From Pseudomonas sp. P8_229 (GTDB lineage Bacteria > Pseudomonadota > Gammaproteobacteria > Pseudomonadales > Pseudomonadaceae), in the NCBI RefSeq assembly GCF_034008635.1, contig NZ_CP125378.1, positions 5,022,501 through 5,086,500 of the forward strand: a stretch of 64,000 nt of DNA, written 5' to 3'. The position numbers and the translations under genes were made by a program. The notes under the pieces are model-generated. The model ran no database searches. It had not been told where the DNA came from and saw nothing but the letters and a program-made list of their open reading frames with translations. Position 1 is the stretch's first letter, and every line of letters starts with the position of its first letter. This document shows positions 21,467 through 30,418 of the stretch, piece after piece.

Positions 21467-22615
21467 ATGCCTGCCTTCCAGGAATACTTCGATCCCAGCC
21501 ACCAAATGGTCCGCGACAGCGTCAGGCGCTTCGTCGAACGCGAGATCCTGCCGGACATCGATGGGTGGGAAGAAGCCGAAAGCTTCCCTCGCGAGCTGTA
21601 CCTGAAAGCCGGGGCAGCGGGGATTCTCGGCATCGGTTATCCCCAAGCGCTGGGCGGCAGCCACGAAGGTGATCTGTTCGCCAAGATCGCCGCCAGTGAA
21701 GAGTTGATGCGCTGCGGCTCCGGCGGCCTGGTGGCCGGGTTGGGTTCGCTGGATATCGGTCTGCCACCGATCGTCAAATGGGCACGGCCCGAAGTGCGCG
21801 AGCGTGTCGTCCCGCCAGTACTCAGCGGCGAGAAAATCAGCGCCCTGGCGGTCACCGAACCCGGCGGCGGCTCGGACGTCGCCAACCTGCAAACCCGCGC
21901 TGTGCGTGACGGCGATGTCTATCGGGTCAGCGGCAGCAAGACCTTCATCACCAGCGGCGTGCGCGCCGACTTCTACACCGTCGCGGTGCGCACTGGCGCG
22001 CCGGGTTTCGGCGGCATCAGTCTGTTGCTGATCGAGAAGGGCACCCCGGGCTTCAGCGTAGGCCGCCAGTTGAAGAAGATGGGCTGGTGGGCCTCGGACA
22101 CCGCTGAACTGTTCTTCGACGACTGCCGGGTGCCTGTGGGCAATCTGATCGGTGCCGAAAACATGGGCTTCGCCTGCATCATGGGCAATTTCCAGAGCGA
22201 ACGGCTGGCGCTGGCGCTAATGGCCAACATGACCTCACAGCTGGCGCTTGAAGAGGCCCTGAACTGGGCGCGCGAGCGTGAGGCGTTCGGCAAACCGATC
22301 GGCAAATTCCAGGTGATCAAGCATCGGCTGGCCGAAATGGCCACGGCGCTGGAAGTGTCGCGGGAGTTCACCTACCGGCAGGCGGCGAAGATGGCGGCGG
22401 GGCAGAGCGTGATCAAGGAGATTTCAATGGCCAAGAACGTTGCCACAGACACCTCGGACCGGATCACCAGCGATGCGGTGCAGATTCTCGGTGGGCTGGG
22501 TTACATGCGCGAGAGTCTGGTGGAGCGGCTGTATCGGGATAATCGCATTCTGTCGATTGGCGGCGGGACGCGGGAAGTGATGAACGAGATCATCAGCAAG
22601 CAGATGGGGCTTTAG
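21467..22615 (+). CDS. Acyl-CoA dehydrogenase
   Basis: 382 residues, normal length. Signatures include ALAVTEPGGGSDVANLQTRA (FAD/substrate-binding segment 1), GSKTFITSGVRADFYTVAVRT, and the C-terminal QILGGLGYMRESLVERLYRDNRI with the TREVMNEIISKQ end. The family uses FAD to introduce the C2-C3 double bond in acyl-CoA thioesters, with electrons going to ETF. It stands alone between REP units, so its pathway (fatty acid, branched-chain or citronellol/geraniol type) is not told by context. ATG at 21467 has GGAG nearby. Confidence 0.9.
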   Translation: MPAFQEYFDPSHQMVRDSVRRFVEREILPDIDGWEEAESFPRELYLKAGAAGILGIGYPQALGGSHEGDLFAKIAASEELMRCGSGGLVAGLGSLDIGLPPIVKWARPEVRERVVPPVLSGEKISALAVTEPGGGSDVANLQTRAVRDGDVYRVSGSKTFITSGVRADFYTVAVRTGAPGFGGISLLLIEKGTPGFSVGRQLKKMGWWASDTAELFFDDCRVPVGNLIGAENMGFACIMGNFQSERLALALMANMTSQLALEEALNWAREREAFGKPIGKFQVIKHRLAEMATALEVSREFTYRQAAKMAAGQSVIKEISMAKNVATDTSDRITSDAVQILGGLGYMRESLVERLYRDNRILSIGGGTREVMNEIISKQMGL

Positions 22616-22639
22616 GTTTTGCAGTGAGGCTACTGGCCT

Positions 22640-22709
22640 CATCGTGAGCAGGCTCACTCCTACAGGGGAACGCATTCCAAACGGTAGGAGTGAGCCTGCT
22701 CGCGATGGC
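22640..22709. repeat. Facing pair of REP units
   Basis: Inverted copies of the GAGCAGGCTCACTCCTAC / GTAGGAGTGAGCCTGCTC unit between the convergent acyl-CoA dehydrogenase gene and apt. Confidence 0.8.
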
Positions 22710-22726
22710 GGCCTGAAGGACGACGC

Positions 22727-23275
22727 TTATTGTTCTGCGAGAGAAAACTGCGTCAGGCAGAACGTCGGGATGCCCATGTCTTCAAGACGCTGCGACCCAC
22801 CCAGCTCCGGCAGATCAATGATCGCCGCTGCCTCATGCACCCGCGCACCCATGCGGCGGATCAGGTTGGCGGCTGCGATCAGCGTACCGCCAGTGGCGAT
22901 CAAATCATCGAACATCACTACCGAATCGCCTTCACACAGGCTGTCGGCGTGCACTTCCAGGAACGCTTCGCCGTACTCGGTCGCGTAACCCTCGGCCAGC
23001 ACGTCCGCCGGCAGTTTGCCTTGCTTGCGGAACAGTACGAGTGGCTTGTTCAACTGGTAGGCCAGCACCGAACCGATCAGGAAACCGCGCGCATCCATCG
23101 CGCCGATGTGGGTGAAGTCGGCTTCCACATAGCGGTGGGCGAAGCTGTCCATCACCAGGCGCATGGCCTTCGGCGATTGAAACAACGGGGTGATGTCGCG
23201 AAAGATCACGCCCGGTTTCGGGAAGTCGATCACGGGGCGGATCAGGGATTTGATGTCGAAGGAGTCGAAGACCAT
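22727..23275 (-). CDS. apt: Adenine phosphoribosyltransferase
   Basis: 182 residues from the ATG at 23275 ([23 protein letters not shown]); an in-frame start 27 bases upstream is less likely. The PRPP-binding motif is [13 protein letters not shown] and the adenine-loop sequence is [11 protein letters not shown]. Converts adenine and PRPP to AMP for purine salvage. It lies downstream of anr on the same strand with a 78-base gap, the apt-anr order I recall from P. aeruginosa. Confidence 0.95.
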   Translation of the reverse strand: MVFDSFDIKSLIRPVIDFPKPGVIFRDITPLFQSPKAMRLVMDSFAHRYVEADFTHIGAMDARGFLIGSVLAYQLNKPLVLFRKQGKLPADVLAEGYATEYGEAFLEVHADSLCEGDSVVMFDDLIATGGTLIAAANLIRRMGARVHEAAAIIDLPELGGSQRLEDMGIPTFCLTQFSLAEQ

Positions 23276-23353
23276 CGTCGAGGTGTCCTGGCAGGGCTGC
23301 AAACGGCGCAGTATACCCGCGGCTGAATCGCTTCGCTCAACCGCGGATCGAGA

Positions 23354-24088
23354 TCAGCCTTCGAGTGAGCCGCCGGCCAGGGCGCAGAGCTGGATCGGAT
23401 CGAGGATGTGGATCTCCTTGCCCTCGGCGGCAATCAGTTCGTTCTGCTGGAAGCGCGTGAACACCCGGGACACGGTTTCCACCGCGAGGCCCAGGTAGTT
23501 GCCGATTTCGTTACGCGACATGCTCAGGCGGAACTGGTTGGCCGAGAACCCGCGAGCGCGGAAACGGGCCGACAGGTTGACCAGGAACGTGGCGATGCGC
23601 TCATCGGCGGTTTTCTTCGACAACAGCAGCATCATTTGCTGGTCGTCACGGATTTCGCGGCTCATCACGCGCATCAACTGACGGCGCAACTGTGGCAGTT
23701 GCAGGGCCAGTTCGTCGAGGCGTTCGAACGGAATTTCGCAGACCGAAGTGGTTTCCAGGGCCTGGGCCGATACCGGGTGTTTTTCGGTGTCCATGCCAGA
23801 CAGACCGACCAGTTCGCTCGGCAGGTGGAACCCGGTGAGCTGCTCTTCGCCGGAATCGCTCAGGCTGAAGGTCTTGAGGGCGCCGGAGCGTACTGCATAA
23901 ACGGAATCGAAGGTGTCACCCTGGCGGAACAGGAACTCGCCTTTTTTCAGCGGGCGGCCACGTTTAACGATTTCGTCCAGCGCATCCATGTCTTCCAGAT
24001 TCAGAGAAAGTGGCAGGCAGAGAGGGGCCAGGCTGCAATCCTTGCAATGGGCCTGGTTATGAGCGCGCAGTTTGACTGGCTCGGACAT
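23354..24088 (-). CDS. anr: ANR, FNR-type oxygen-sensing transcriptional regulator
   Basis: 244 residues. The four [4Fe-4S] ligands of FNR are present with the same spacing: C15, C18, C24 and C117. A cyclic-nucleotide-binding fold spans about residues 30-150, and the Crp-type helix-turn-helix has [24 protein letters not shown], whose recognition helix ETVSR matches FNR boxes TTGAT-N4-ATCAA. ANR activates anaerobic and microaerobic genes. In this window such boxes precede hemN, ccoG and the outer ccoN operon. No ANR box was seen in its own upstream region. Confidence 0.97.
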   Translation of the reverse strand: MSEPVKLRAHNQAHCKDCSLAPLCLPLSLNLEDMDALDEIVKRGRPLKKGEFLFRQGDTFDSVYAVRSGALKTFSLSDSGEEQLTGFHLPSELVGLSGMDTEKHPVSAQALETTSVCEIPFERLDELALQLPQLRRQLMRVMSREIRDDQQMMLLLSKKTADERIATFLVNLSARFRARGFSANQFRLSMSRNEIGNYLGLAVETVSRVFTRFQQNELIAAEGKEIHILDPIQLCALAGGSLEG

Positions 24089-24243
24089 TTCTTAAATCCT
24101 TGTGGGAAAACACACATAAGACGTAAGGGTAACCCACGGGAGGACATTCAGGCCAGTCCATGGCGACTTTGTCCCACGGGCGTAAAGCCGCAGTGCAAGT
24201 GGCCGATAAAGGGGTATCACCACGTATGCAAGGAACCGCTTCG

Positions 24244-24726
24244 ATGGCCGCCATTGACACGCTGAACCCCGGTAACAGTGGCGTTGCGTCTGTGCCGAAC
24301 ACCGCCAAGGCTGGCACCGGCGCTGAGCACAATGCCGACACGTCGCTGTTGGCAACCCCGACCTTGGTCGAGGGCGTCAAAGTGTCGCTGTCCAATGCCT
24401 CCATCGAAAAAGCCTTCAGCGCCGGGGGCGAGAACAGCGACATCGAAGACAGCGGCTTGCCCGAGAACGTCCAGCAATTGCTGAAGATGATCCGCAAACT
24501 GCAAAAAGAGATCGCCGAGAAGAAAGCCCGGATGGCCGCGGTCATGGCCGACAGGCGGCTGTCCAACGAAGAAAAGGTCAACATGCTCGCCGCGCTGCGC
24601 GGTGCCATCGCCGCGTTGAACACAGGCCTGATCAGCGCCAATCTTGCCCTGTCCAAAGTCATGGATCAGTCCGGTCTTTCCACCGAGCAAAACCTCAAGC
24701 TTGGCTCACTGCTGACAAAGAACTAG
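24244..24726 (+). CDS. Hypothetical protein with predicted coiled coil
   Basis: 160 residues from the ATG at 24244, chosen because AAGGAA lies 8 bases upstream; starts at 24160 and 24226 lack a ribosome site. The N-terminal half is low-complexity (Ala, Ser, Thr, Gly). Residues about 80-125 (LLKMIRKLQKEIAEKKARMAAV) are strongly helical and charged, likely a coiled coil. No known domain was recognised. It diverges from anr and its stop codon overlaps the end of hemN by 4 bases, which are convergent, so no terminator separates them. Confidence 0.7.
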   Translation: MAAIDTLNPGNSGVASVPNTAKAGTGAEHNADTSLLATPTLVEGVKVSLSNASIEKAFSAGGENSDIEDSGLPENVQQLLKMIRKLQKEIAEKKARMAAVMADRRLSNEEKVNMLAALRGAIAALNTGLISANLALSKVMDQSGLSTEQNLKLGSLLTKN

Positions 24727-26105
24727 ATCACCCGCGAGAAACGCTGACGGTTCTGCTGTTCCAGATACGCGTCAAACACCATGCACACCGAACGTACCAG
24801 CAGGCGTCCGGCCGGCAGTACTTCAATTCTTTCGCGATCCAGCGTGATCAGGCCATCGTTGGCCATGCCTTGCAGTTGTGGCCACAGCGCGCCGAAATAA
24901 CCCTGAAAATCGATGTTGAACGCTTGCTCGATCGCGGCGAACTCGAGGCTGAAAGTGCAGATCAGTTGCTGGATCACCGCGCGGCGCAGGCGGTCGTCGG
25001 CGTTGCACACCAGGCCCCGACTGGTCGCCAGTTGCGCGGCGGCGAGGGTGTTCTGGTATTGGTTGAGGTCACTGCTGTTCTGGCAGTACAGGTCACCGAT
25101 CTGGCTGATCGCCGACACCCCAAGCCCAATCAAGTCGCAATGCCCGTGCGTGGTATAGCCTTGAAAGTTGCGTTGCAGGGTCTGTTCTTCCTGAGCAATC
25201 GCCAGCTCATCGTCGGGCAGGGCGAAGTGATCCATGCCGATGTAGCGGTAACCGGCGGCGGTCAGTTGTTCGATGGTGCGCTGGAGCATTTCCAGTTTTT
25301 GCGCCGGGCTCGGCAGCTCGTTGCTGTTGATCCGCCGCTGTGGCATGAAGCGCTCTGGCAGGTGCGCATAGTTGAACACTGAGAGCCGGTCCGGTTGCAG
25401 GCTGATGACTTCGTCGACGGTGTGCGCGAAGTTCTCCGGCGTCTGCTTCGGCAGGCCGTAGATCAGGTCGATGTTGATCGATCGAAATTGCAGGGTGCGC
25501 GCCGCGTCGATCACCGCGCGGGTTTCTTCCAGACTTTGCAGGCGATTGACTGCGCGTTGCACCGCCGGATCGAGGTCCTGCAGGCCGATGCTGACCCGGT
25601 TGAACCCCAGCTCGCGCAACAGGCCCATGGTCGACCAGTCGGCCTCGCGCGGGTCGATCTCGATGCCGTAGTCACCGGAATCGTCATCCAGCAGATTGAA
25701 GTGCTTGCGCAGGTGCGCCATCAACTGCCGCAATTCGTCGTGGCTGAGGAAGGTTGGGGTGCCACCGCCGAAGTGCAGTTGCTCGACCTTCTGCGCCGGT
25801 TCCAGGTGGTAGGCAATCAACTGGATTTCCTGCTCCAGCCGTTGCAGATACGGCTGTGCACGGCCGCGATCCTTGGTGATGACTTTGTTGCAGGCGCAGT
25901 AGTAGCAAATGTTCGCGCAGAACGGCACGTGCACATACAGCGATAAGGGGCGCAGCGCTTTGCGGCTGTCGCGCAGGGCATGGAACAGGTCGAAGGTGCC
26001 GACCTGACTGTTGAATTGCATGGCCGTCGGGTACGAGGTGTAGCGCGGCCCCGCCAGGTCGTAGCGGCGGATCAGATCAGTGTCCCAACGAATGGCGTCG
26101 AGCAT
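24723..26105 (-). CDS. hemN: Oxygen-independent coproporphyrinogen III oxidase
   Basis: 460 residues. Radical SAM cluster motif C63-x3-C67-x2-C70 with the additional C72 (FCANICYYCACNK), followed by HFGGGTPTFLS and the SAM-binding GIEIDPREAD segment. The C-terminal HemN domain is complete. It makes protoporphyrinogen IX without oxygen, supplying haem when oxygen is scarce, which fits its position among anr and cbb3 genes. A perfect ANR box lies 70 bases upstream at 26168-26181. Confidence 0.97.
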   Translation of the reverse strand: MLDAIRWDTDLIRRYDLAGPRYTSYPTAMQFNSQVGTFDLFHALRDSRKALRPLSLYVHVPFCANICYYCACNKVITKDRGRAQPYLQRLEQEIQLIAYHLEPAQKVEQLHFGGGTPTFLSHDELRQLMAHLRKHFNLLDDDSGDYGIEIDPREADWSTMGLLRELGFNRVSIGLQDLDPAVQRAVNRLQSLEETRAVIDAARTLQFRSINIDLIYGLPKQTPENFAHTVDEVISLQPDRLSVFNYAHLPERFMPQRRINSNELPSPAQKLEMLQRTIEQLTAAGYRYIGMDHFALPDDELAIAQEEQTLQRNFQGYTTHGHCDLIGLGVSAISQIGDLYCQNSSDLNQYQNTLAAAQLATSRGLVCNADDRLRRAVIQQLICTFSLEFAAIEQAFNIDFQGYFGALWPQLQGMANDGLITLDRERIEVLPAGRLLVRSVCMVFDAYLEQQNRQRFSRVI

Positions 26106-26167
26106 GCGGGCATTCCCCGGATAGGCTGGCAGTGTGGCGAGTCTAGGGGAGGGCGCGCGGGGGCATC

Positions 26168-26181
26168 TTGATTTGCATCAA
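26168..26181 (-). promoter_or_regulatory. ANR box upstream of hemN
   Basis: TTGAT-TTGC-ATCAA is a perfect match to the FNR/ANR consensus. A TAGACT -10 element on the minus strand (26140-26145) would place the start near 26133, putting the box centre at about -41.5, the class II activator position. Confidence 0.85.
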
Positions 26182-26202
26182 CGGCTGCGGGTAGTGACTG
26201 CT

Positions 26203-26358
26203 TTGTGGTGAGGGGATTTATTGTGGTGAGGGGATTTAGCGAAACGTCGCACCGCCCCGATCGACTGCGAAGCAGTCGTAAACCTGTTTGCACTGTATGA
26301 ATGGAGGAATGCAGGGGAGCGCTTCGCACCCCATCGGGGATAAATCCCCTCACCACAA
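26203..26358. repeat. Inverted repeat of the GAGGGGATTTATCCCC family, with an 18-base tandem duplication
   Basis: TTGTGGTGAGGGGATTTA occurs twice in tandem (26203-26220 and 26221-26238) and is matched by the inverted TAAATCCCCTCACCACAA ending at 26358. An inner CGACTGCGAAGCAGTCG hairpin lies between. Same family as 49619-49752 and 53911-54046. Confidence 0.8.
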
Positions 26359-26384
26359 TGGATCTTCTCAGGGCTTTGATCGGG

Positions 26385-27068
26385 TCAGTGACCCATCAAC
26401 CAATGCTGATGCGGGCCGGGCAAGGTCCAGATCCCGAACAGAATCACCAGCAAGCCACCGGCCATGCGCACGCTGCGCTTGCGCAACAGCGCGGTCACCC
26501 GCTCGGCGGCAAGGCCGGTGGCGAGCAAAACCGGCCAGGTCCCCAAGCCGAACGCGAGCATCAACAACGCACTGTCCAGCGCATTGCCCTGGCTCGCCGA
26601 CCACAGCAGCGTGCTGTAAACCAGTCCGCACGGCAGCCAGCCCCACAGCGCGCCGAGCAACAGGGCGCGCGGCAGACTCGACACCGGCAGCAAACGGTTG
26701 GCCACCGGCTGGATGTAACGCCACAAGCCACGGCCGAGGCTTTCGATGCGGGTCAGGCCGCTCCACCAGCCTGCCAGATACAGGCCCATGGCGATCAGCA
26801 GCAACCCGGCGAGGATGCGCATGAACATCGCTGCCGGGCTGTTCGCCACCGCCCAGCCGGCCAGGCCGATCAGCAGGCCGGCAGCGGCGTAACTGAGGAT
26901 GCGTCCGAGGTTGTACGCCAGCAGCAAGCGAAAACGCCGGCTGCGCTGCTCCTTGGGAATCGCCAGGGTCAGCGCGCCCATCAGACCGCCGCACATGCCC
27001 AGACAATGACCGCCGCCGAGCAGGCCGAGGATCAGGGCCGAAACCAGCAGGGGCGCCAGCTCAAGCAT
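26385..27068 (-). CDS. Sulfite exporter TauE/SafE family membrane protein
   Basis: 227 residues from the ATG at 27068; an upstream in-frame start lies inside ccoS and is less likely. Six or more hydrophobic segments, with the conserved GGGHCLGMCGGLMGAL motif near the N-terminus and WGWLPCGLVYSTL in the middle. The family is often found beside ccoS, and the cysteine/histidine-rich first helix suggests metal (copper) handling during cbb3 oxidase assembly. That role is inference from context. Its start overlaps ccoS by 8 bases, so it belongs to the ccoIS transcript. Confidence 0.8.
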   Translation of the reverse strand: MLELAPLLVSALILGLLGGGHCLGMCGGLMGALTLAIPKEQRSRRFRLLLAYNLGRILSYAAAGLLIGLAGWAVANSPAAMFMRILAGLLLIAMGLYLAGWWSGLTRIESLGRGLWRYIQPVANRLLPVSSLPRALLLGALWGWLPCGLVYSTLLWSASQGNALDSALLMLAFGLGTWPVLLATGLAAERVTALLRKRSVRMAGGLLVILFGIWTLPGPHQHWLMGH

Positions 27069-27273
27069 GGGGTGGCGCCTTGTCCTGCGGTTTGTCGGAC
27101 TTGGCTTCGTCCACGGCAGCGGTGTGGTTCGGGTCCTGATCATCGAACAGGATGCTGTGGGCCGGGCCGTCGAGGTCGTCGTACTGACCGCTGTCCACCG
27201 CCCAGAAGAAGATGTACACGGCGATGGCCACGATCAGCAGGGCAGCGGGGATCATCACGTAAAGGGCTGGCAT
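27061..27273 (-). CDS. ccoS: Cbb3 oxidase maturation protein CcoS
   Basis: 70 residues with one N-terminal membrane helix (MIPAALLIVAIAVYIFFWAVDSGQYDDLDGPAHSIL region). The GQYDDLDGPA segment after the helix is the CcoS/FixS signature. CcoS is required to insert cofactors into cbb3 oxidase. It follows ccoI by 22 bases and overlaps the TauE/SafE gene by 8. Confidence 0.93.
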   Translation of the reverse strand: MPALYVMIPAALLIVAIAVYIFFWAVDSGQYDDLDGPAHSILFDDQDPNHTAAVDEAKSDKPQDKAPPHA

Positions 27274-27295
27274 CGGTACTCCAGGCTCGCGCGGC

Positions 27296-29755
27296 TCAAG
27301 CCGGCAACGGGCGGGTTTCTGAACGGATGCCTACGACCGGCGCACTCGGCAGACGAGTCAGGCGCAGGGCGTTGAGCACCACGGTCAACGAACTGATCGA
27401 CATGCCGACTGCGGCCCATACCGGGGTGATCCAGCCGAGGGCGGCGAACGGCAACATGAGGCCATTGTACAGCCCCGCCCACAGCAGGTTCTCGATGATT
27501 ACCCGGCGGGTGCGCCGTGCCAGTGTGAAGGCCTGCACCAGTGCGTCGAGGCGATTGGACAGCAGCACCGCATCGGCACTGGTTTTCGCCAGGTCGGTGG
27601 CCGAACCCATGGCTACGCTGATGTCGGCAGCGGCCAGCACCGGCACGTCGTTCACGCCGTCGCCGAGCATCAGCACTTTGCGCCCTTGGGCGTGCAGTTG
27701 TTGCAGCACGTGCAGTTTGTCATCCGGACGCAGACCGCCACGGGCCTCATCAATGCCCAGTTCGGCGGCAACACTGGCAACCATCGGCGAGCTGTCGCCG
27801 GACAACAGTAATGTGCGCCAGCCACGGGCCTTGCACGCGGCGAGCAGGGCAGGGGCATCGTCGCGCAGGCGGTCGTCGAGGATGAACCACGCCAATGGCC
27901 CGTGATCGTTTCCGAGCAGCAGCCATTGGCCCGGCTCATTCGGCATCGCCGGCACAGGTGAACCGCTGAGGTCGCAGACGAATTCTGCCTGACCGATGCG
28001 CAAGCGCTGCACGCCGACCAGTCCTTCGAGGCCAAGCCCCGGCGTGCTGTGCACCTCTTCGGCGGCCAGCGGTGCGCGGCCGAAGGCGCGGGCAATCGGG
28101 TGTTCGGAACGGTTTTCCAGCGCGGCGGCGAGGCTCAGGCATTGATCACTGTTCAACGTGCCCAGCGGGCGAATCGAACGCAGCACCAGGCGTCCCTCGG
28201 TGAGGGTGCCGGTCTTGTCGAAAATCACCGTGTCGATCTGGTTCAGGCCTTCCAGCACATGGCCGCGTGTCAACAGCAGGCCGAGTTTGTGCAAGGTGCC
28301 GGTGGCGGCGGTGAGGGCGGTCGGCGTGGCGAGTGACAGTGCACAGGGGCAGGTCGCCACCAGCATCGCCAGCACGATCCAGAAGGCGCGTGACGAATCC
28401 AGTTCCCACCACAGCAGGCCAATGGCTGCCGCCACAATCAGCGACAACAGCAGGAACCATTGCGCGGCACGGTCGGCAATTTCCGCCAGCCGGGGTTTTT
28501 CGGCCTGGGCGCGATCGAGCAGGCGGACGATGGCCGACAGGCGTGTGTCCTGACCCAGTGCCTGGACTTCGACGGTCAGCGCGCCTTCGACATTCAATGT
28601 GCCGGCGGTCACCGCGTCACCAGTGATACGTGGCTGTGGCAGGTATTCGCCGGTGAGCAGCGATTCGTCGATGCTTGACTGGCCGTCGAGGATCTTGCCA
28701 TCCGCTGGCAGAATCGCACCGGGCTGCACCAGCACCCGGTCGCCGAGGCGCAATTCGCTGAGCAGAATGCGTTCGCTCTGGCCGTCGGCATCCAGTCGCA
28801 GGCATGAGGCCGGCAGCAGATTGACCAGTTGTGCTGTCGCGGCGGCGGTACGCTCGCGAGCGCGGCGCTCCAGATAACGCCCGGCGAGCAGGAACAGCGC
28901 AAACATGCCGACCGCATCGAAATACAGCTCGCCGACGCCGGTAATCGAGGTCCAGATCCCGGCGATGTAGGCGCTGCCGATCGCCAGCGACACCGAAACG
29001 TCCATGGTCAGGTGACGGGTGCGCAGGTCGCGCATCGCGCCTTTGAAAAACGGTGCGCAGCTGTAGAACACGATCGGCGTGGTGAGGAATAGCGCGACCC
29101 AGCGCAGGATCGTGTGCAGCTCGGGGCTGAGGTCGATGTTGAATTCCGGCCAGGTGGCCATGGTCGCCATCATCGCCTGGAACCACAGCAATCCGGCGAC
29201 GCCGAGCTGACGCAGGGCCAGACGGTTTTCGCTGGCCAGTTGTTCGCTGGCGCGGTCGGCCTGATACGGGTGGGCGGCGTAACCGATGTGGCGTAGCTCG
29301 GCGAGGATCTGGCTCAGCGGCAATTGCGCGTCGGCCCAACGCACGTGCAGGCGATGGTTGGACAGGTTCAAGCGCGCCTCGGCCACCGCCGGCAGGGTGC
29401 GAAGGTGTTTCTCGATCAGCCAGCCGCAGGCGGCGCAACTGATGCCTTCCATCAGCAGAGTGGTTTCGGCCAGCTCACCTTCGTGACGCACGAACGGCTT
29501 TTGCACGTCGGCGCGATCGTACAGCGCCAGTTCATCGGTCAGTTGCACCGGCAGTGCTTCGGGGTTGGCCGAGGCTTCGCTGCGGTGTTGGTAATAGCTT
29601 TCCAGGCCACCGGCGACAATGGCTTCGGCCACGGCCTGGCAGCCCGGGCAGCAGAACTCGCGGGATTGCCCGAGTACGACAGCGGTGAAGCGGCTGCCGG
29701 ACGGGACGGGCAGGGCGCAGTGGTAGCAGGGGAGTGGGGTGGTCATCAGAGACAT
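27296..29755 (-). CDS. ccoI: Cu+-translocating P-type ATPase CcoI (FixI)
   Basis: About 819 residues. The N-terminus has CYHC and CCPGC plus a heavy-metal domain with GISCAACGW. The P-type ATPase core has VATCPCALSLATP (CPC in a membrane helix), FDKTGTLTEG (phosphorylated Asp) and MLGDGVNDVPVLA. It exports copper for the cbb3 oxidase Cu-B centre. An alternative start at 29746 (MTTPLPCYHC) is equally plausible because neither ATG has a clear ribosome site. A REP pair separates it from ccoH. Confidence 0.93.
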   Translation of the reverse strand: MSLMTTPLPCYHCALPVPSGSRFTAVVLGQSREFCCPGCQAVAEAIVAGGLESYYQHRSEASANPEALPVQLTDELALYDRADVQKPFVRHEGELAETTLLMEGISCAACGWLIEKHLRTLPAVAEARLNLSNHRLHVRWADAQLPLSQILAELRHIGYAAHPYQADRASEQLASENRLALRQLGVAGLLWFQAMMATMATWPEFNIDLSPELHTILRWVALFLTTPIVFYSCAPFFKGAMRDLRTRHLTMDVSVSLAIGSAYIAGIWTSITGVGELYFDAVGMFALFLLAGRYLERRARERTAAATAQLVNLLPASCLRLDADGQSERILLSELRLGDRVLVQPGAILPADGKILDGQSSIDESLLTGEYLPQPRITGDAVTAGTLNVEGALTVEVQALGQDTRLSAIVRLLDRAQAEKPRLAEIADRAAQWFLLLSLIVAAAIGLLWWELDSSRAFWIVLAMLVATCPCALSLATPTALTAATGTLHKLGLLLTRGHVLEGLNQIDTVIFDKTGTLTEGRLVLRSIRPLGTLNSDQCLSLAAALENRSEHPIARAFGRAPLAAEEVHSTPGLGLEGLVGVQRLRIGQAEFVCDLSGSPVPAMPNEPGQWLLLGNDHGPLAWFILDDRLRDDAPALLAACKARGWRTLLLSGDSSPMVASVAAELGIDEARGGLRPDDKLHVLQQLHAQGRKVLMLGDGVNDVPVLAAADISVAMGSATDLAKTSADAVLLSNRLDALVQAFTLARRTRRVIIENLLWAGLYNGLMLPFAALGWITPVWAAVGMSISSLTVVLNALRLTRLPSAPVVGIRSETRPLPA

Positions 29756-29777
29756 CTATGTTGTCGGCAAGGGCCTC

Positions 29778-29852
29778 TTCGCGAGCAGGCTCGCTCCCAC
29801 ATTTGATTTGCGCTGTTCACACAACCTGTGGGAGCGAGCCTGCTCGCGAATG
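29778..29852. repeat. Facing pair of REP units between ccoH and ccoI
   Basis: TTCGCGAGCAGGCTCGCTCC and its inverted copy with a 30-base spacer, inside the probable ccoGHIS transcript. It could set relative mRNA levels by stabilising upstream RNA. Confidence 0.8.
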
Positions 29853-29867
29853 CGCGAAGCGCGGGTT

Positions 29868-30407
29868 TTATTTATCCAGGTCTTCCGCGCCCTGCAGCGG
29901 TTCATCACCCAGCAGCAGATCCTTGTCATGGCTGACCTGTTCTTCTTCGAACATGCGCCATACGTGGTCATCCTGAGTGCCCAGCAGCTCGACAAAGCGG
30001 CGGCCTTCAACCTTGTCGCCCAACTGGCCGATGTAGCGGCCGGTTTCGGTTTCGCTGCGGGTCAGGACGATCTTGCGATCCTTCTCCGGCTGGGTCGGCG
30101 AGATCAGGTTCAGCTCCAGAGTCTTCGGCTGACTGTCGCCGCTCAGGCGCAGGTCGACTTCGCCAGTGACGTCATCCAGGTGCACGTTGGCGCGCATCTT
30201 CAGGTTCTGCGCCAGCAGCTCGCGATCCAGTGAGCGGTTGATGCCCTTGCCGGCTTCGTAGTAGTTGTCGTTGACCAGATTGTCCGGGTTGTTCACCGCA
30301 ATGGTCACCATCGACAGGGTCAGGGTCACCGAACAGGCCAGAATGCCGATGATGATCCATGGCCAAAGGTGCTTGTACCAAGGGCTTGCGGCGTTTGCTG
30401 CGGGCAT
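29868..30407 (-). CDS. ccoH: FixH/CcoH family protein, cbb3 oxidase assembly
   Basis: 179 residues from the ATG at 30407; a TTG at 30422 would overlap ccoG. One N-terminal membrane segment (WPWIIIGILACSVTLTLSMVTIAV) is followed by VNNPDNLVNDNYYEAGKGIN, the FixH signature, and a soluble C-terminal part facing the periplasm. CcoH is needed for stable assembly of cbb3 oxidase. It lies 11 bases downstream of ccoG in the same operon. Confidence 0.92.
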   Translation of the reverse strand: MPAANAASPWYKHLWPWIIIGILACSVTLTLSMVTIAVNNPDNLVNDNYYEAGKGINRSLDRELLAQNLKMRANVHLDDVTGEVDLRLSGDSQPKTLELNLISPTQPEKDRKIVLTRSETETGRYIGQLGDKVEGRRFVELLGTQDDHVWRMFEEEQVSHDKDLLLGDEPLQGAEDLDK

Positions 30408-30418
30408 GTTCAGTTCTC

